Of a DNA stretch of 64,000 nucleotides, positions 63,901-64,000 are shown in pieces (position 1 is the stretch's first letter; each line of letters begins with the position of its first letter). The translations under genes were made by a program, and so were the position numbers. Location of the stretch: positions 3,162,001 to 3,226,000 of the forward strand of contig OZ244857.1 of assembly GCA_965220935.1 (NCBI GenBank), read 5' to 3'. The notes beneath the pieces were generated by a model. It ran no database searches. It worked only from the letters and a program-made list of their open reading frames with translations, and was not told the DNA's origin. The DNA is from Bin80 sp965220935. GTDB lineage: Bacteria; Bacteroidota; Rhodothermia; Rhodothermales; Bin80.

Positions 63901-64000
63901 GTATTTGACGGGACGCTTGGCCCCACTGAGTTAATCGCACGCACCTGATAATGCCGCGTCGTGCCCGCACTTAATCCAGTATGAGAATAGGTCGTACTTG
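60906..64000 (-). CDS. fibronectin type III repeat surface protein with C-terminal sorting domain (partial)
   Basis: The frame is open past the window end, so the N-terminus is missing; at least 1012 residues are visible. At least seven FN3 domains of about 100 residues follow one another (motifs LSWTAPSNTGGAAITGYKI, NLVEDTKSTTTTYSHTGLSAGTTRHYRVSAINSAG). They are followed by two cadherin/He-PIG-like putative Ig domains (LPKGLTLNLSTRTISGTPSE, LPSGLTFDLPSRTISGIPV). The C-terminus (FTVHANYPNPFFHSTNLVFDLPWPAEIKVEIFDVIGQQV to LVGHFVSVQ) is a YPNPF-type secretion/sorting domain of the type IX system. It is likely exported and anchored or released at the cell surface. Confidence 0.88.
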   Translation of the reverse strand, partial: STTYSHTGLSAGTTRHYQVRAINSVGPSVPSNTANASTDPATAPGPPTSLTAKASGQTTINLSWTAPSNTGGAAITGYKIEVSTNGGTSFTNLVEDTKSTTTTYSHTGLSAGTTRHYRVSAINSAGTGSASNIASATTDVPIATVAAAPTSLRAKASGQTMINLSWTAPTNTGGAAITGYRIAVSTNGGTSFTNLVEDTKSTSTTYSHTGLSAGTTRHYRVSAINSVGDGTPSNIANATTDAVITTAPDAPTSLTAKASGQTMINLSWTAPSNTGGAAITGYQIAVSTNGGTSFTNLVEDTKSTSTTYSHTGLSAGTTRHYQVRAINPVGPSSTSNTANASTDVATAPDAPNSLTATASGQTIINLSWAAPLNTGGVAISGYRIEVSTNGGTRFTNLVEDTGSGSTIYSHTGLSAGTTRHYQVRAINSVGPSPPSNTASATTDVPTATAPDAPTSLTATASGQTIINLSWAAPLNTGGVAISGYRIEVSTNGGSRFTNLVEDTGSAGTIYSHTGLSAGTTRHYQVRAINSVGPSPPSNTANTTTNMANTPDAPTSLTAVSSGQTIINLSWNAPLNAGGNAITGYWIEASPNGTSDWSDLERNTGSTVTIYSHTGLSAAMTWYYRVRAINSVGSGTTSNVANATTDANVPSIPTGLTAVVSGSGIVTLSWTAPSDDGGAPIMGYRIYASPDGTSEWMSLVTMTGSTATTYTLTNVHLETTQYFRITAINSVGESVPSANATLDTSNPVSFQNAVEDQVFPIQKRIPDIVLPEAFAGTMPYVYVLTPSLPKGLTLNLSTRTISGTPSETMPTTSFTWEVKDAGENIAKQEFGMEVYKMSFTESIPDQSFSRTQPITALVLPEVIGGKEPVQYSFNTMSLPSGLTFDLPSRTISGIPVVVTPPVLFTFKAVDLYGAQDSVKFNIEVLSPVNSEHTTYLPTEFTVHANYPNPFFHSTNLVFDLPWPAEIKVEIFDVIGQQVAVTPPRSLTAGWKNEIRLDHMALSSGTYLYRIIATSLESGTSSVLVGHFVSVQ
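61750..64000 (-). repeat. tandem ~300-bp FN3-coding repeats
   Basis: Coding repeats with a period of 300-306 bp are marked by GAGAATAGRTCGT near 62470, 62773, 63073, 63379 (variant), 63685 and 63985. Neighbouring units are very similar at the DNA level, the outermost units at the 3' end of the gene least so. The similarity suggests expansion by unequal crossing-over. Confidence 0.85.

Noticed and set aside
62433..63948. Series of plus-strand ORFs opposite the FN3 repeats
   Set aside because: They repeat with the FN3 period and are antisense shadows of the repeat.
61750..64000. Regular ~300-bp repeats as a CRISPR-like array
   Set aside because: The units are coding FN3 domains without short repeats and unique spacers.

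Overview
The window looks like chromosome from a Bacteroidota-superphylum bacterium, most likely Rhodothermota/Balneolota-like. The evidence is a Bacteroidetes-type murein/division (dcw) cluster, a choice-of-anchor-B protein, a fibronectin type III surface protein with a C-terminal YPNPF-type secretion/sorting domain, and an OmpA protein with PKD domains. Base composition is moderate, roughly mid-40s % G+C by eye. I saw no rRNA, tRNA or CRISPR array.

Region 1 (1-19.1 kb) is dense core genome on the + strand: a SAM methyltransferase, pyrG, then a complete dcw cluster (mraZ, rsmH, ftsL-like, ftsI with PASTA, murE, mraY, murD, ftsW, murG, murC, ftsQ, ftsA, ftsZ). The genes mostly overlap by a few bases. 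The cluster is preceded by three 10-bp MraZ-type boxes and followed by rpsT and an ompA-like gene. These genes make lipid II, synthesise septal peptidoglycan and build the Z ring.

Region 2 (19.1-44.3 kb) is accessory. It holds queG and lysS, a type III restriction-modification locus whose mod gene is broken, a lipoprotein cyclophilin, a large secreted choice-of-anchor-B protein, a decayed subtilase, two unrelated AAA/STAND-type ATPases, a GHKL-ATPase two-gene operon and one member of a second ATPase family. Three related TnpB-encoding elements (20088-21462, 27168-28569, 41352-42735) are inserted here. Unlike normal IS200/IS605 elements, each has about 23-bp terminal inverted repeats and is flanked by a perfect 8-bp direct repeat. 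In two cases, removing the element plus one repeat restores a disrupted reading frame. This is the most unusual feature of the window.

Region 3 (44.6-50.4 kb, - strand) is a compact operon: dnaE carrying a 155-aa mini-intein, an arsC-type phosphatase, an Smr-domain protein, a class I glutamine amidotransferase and an SxtJ-like membrane protein.

Region 4 (50.5-64 kb) is a graveyard of nested insertions. A restriction-type helicase remnant is cut by an IS1111-type IS110 element whose right end (the likely bridge-RNA region) is duplicated in tandem. Beside it are a decayed ISL3 transposase and an IS4 element. Then comes a tandem array of three paralogous AAA ATPases, two sharing an 891-bp block that appears identical, and last a repeat-rich fibronectin III surface protein that runs off the window.
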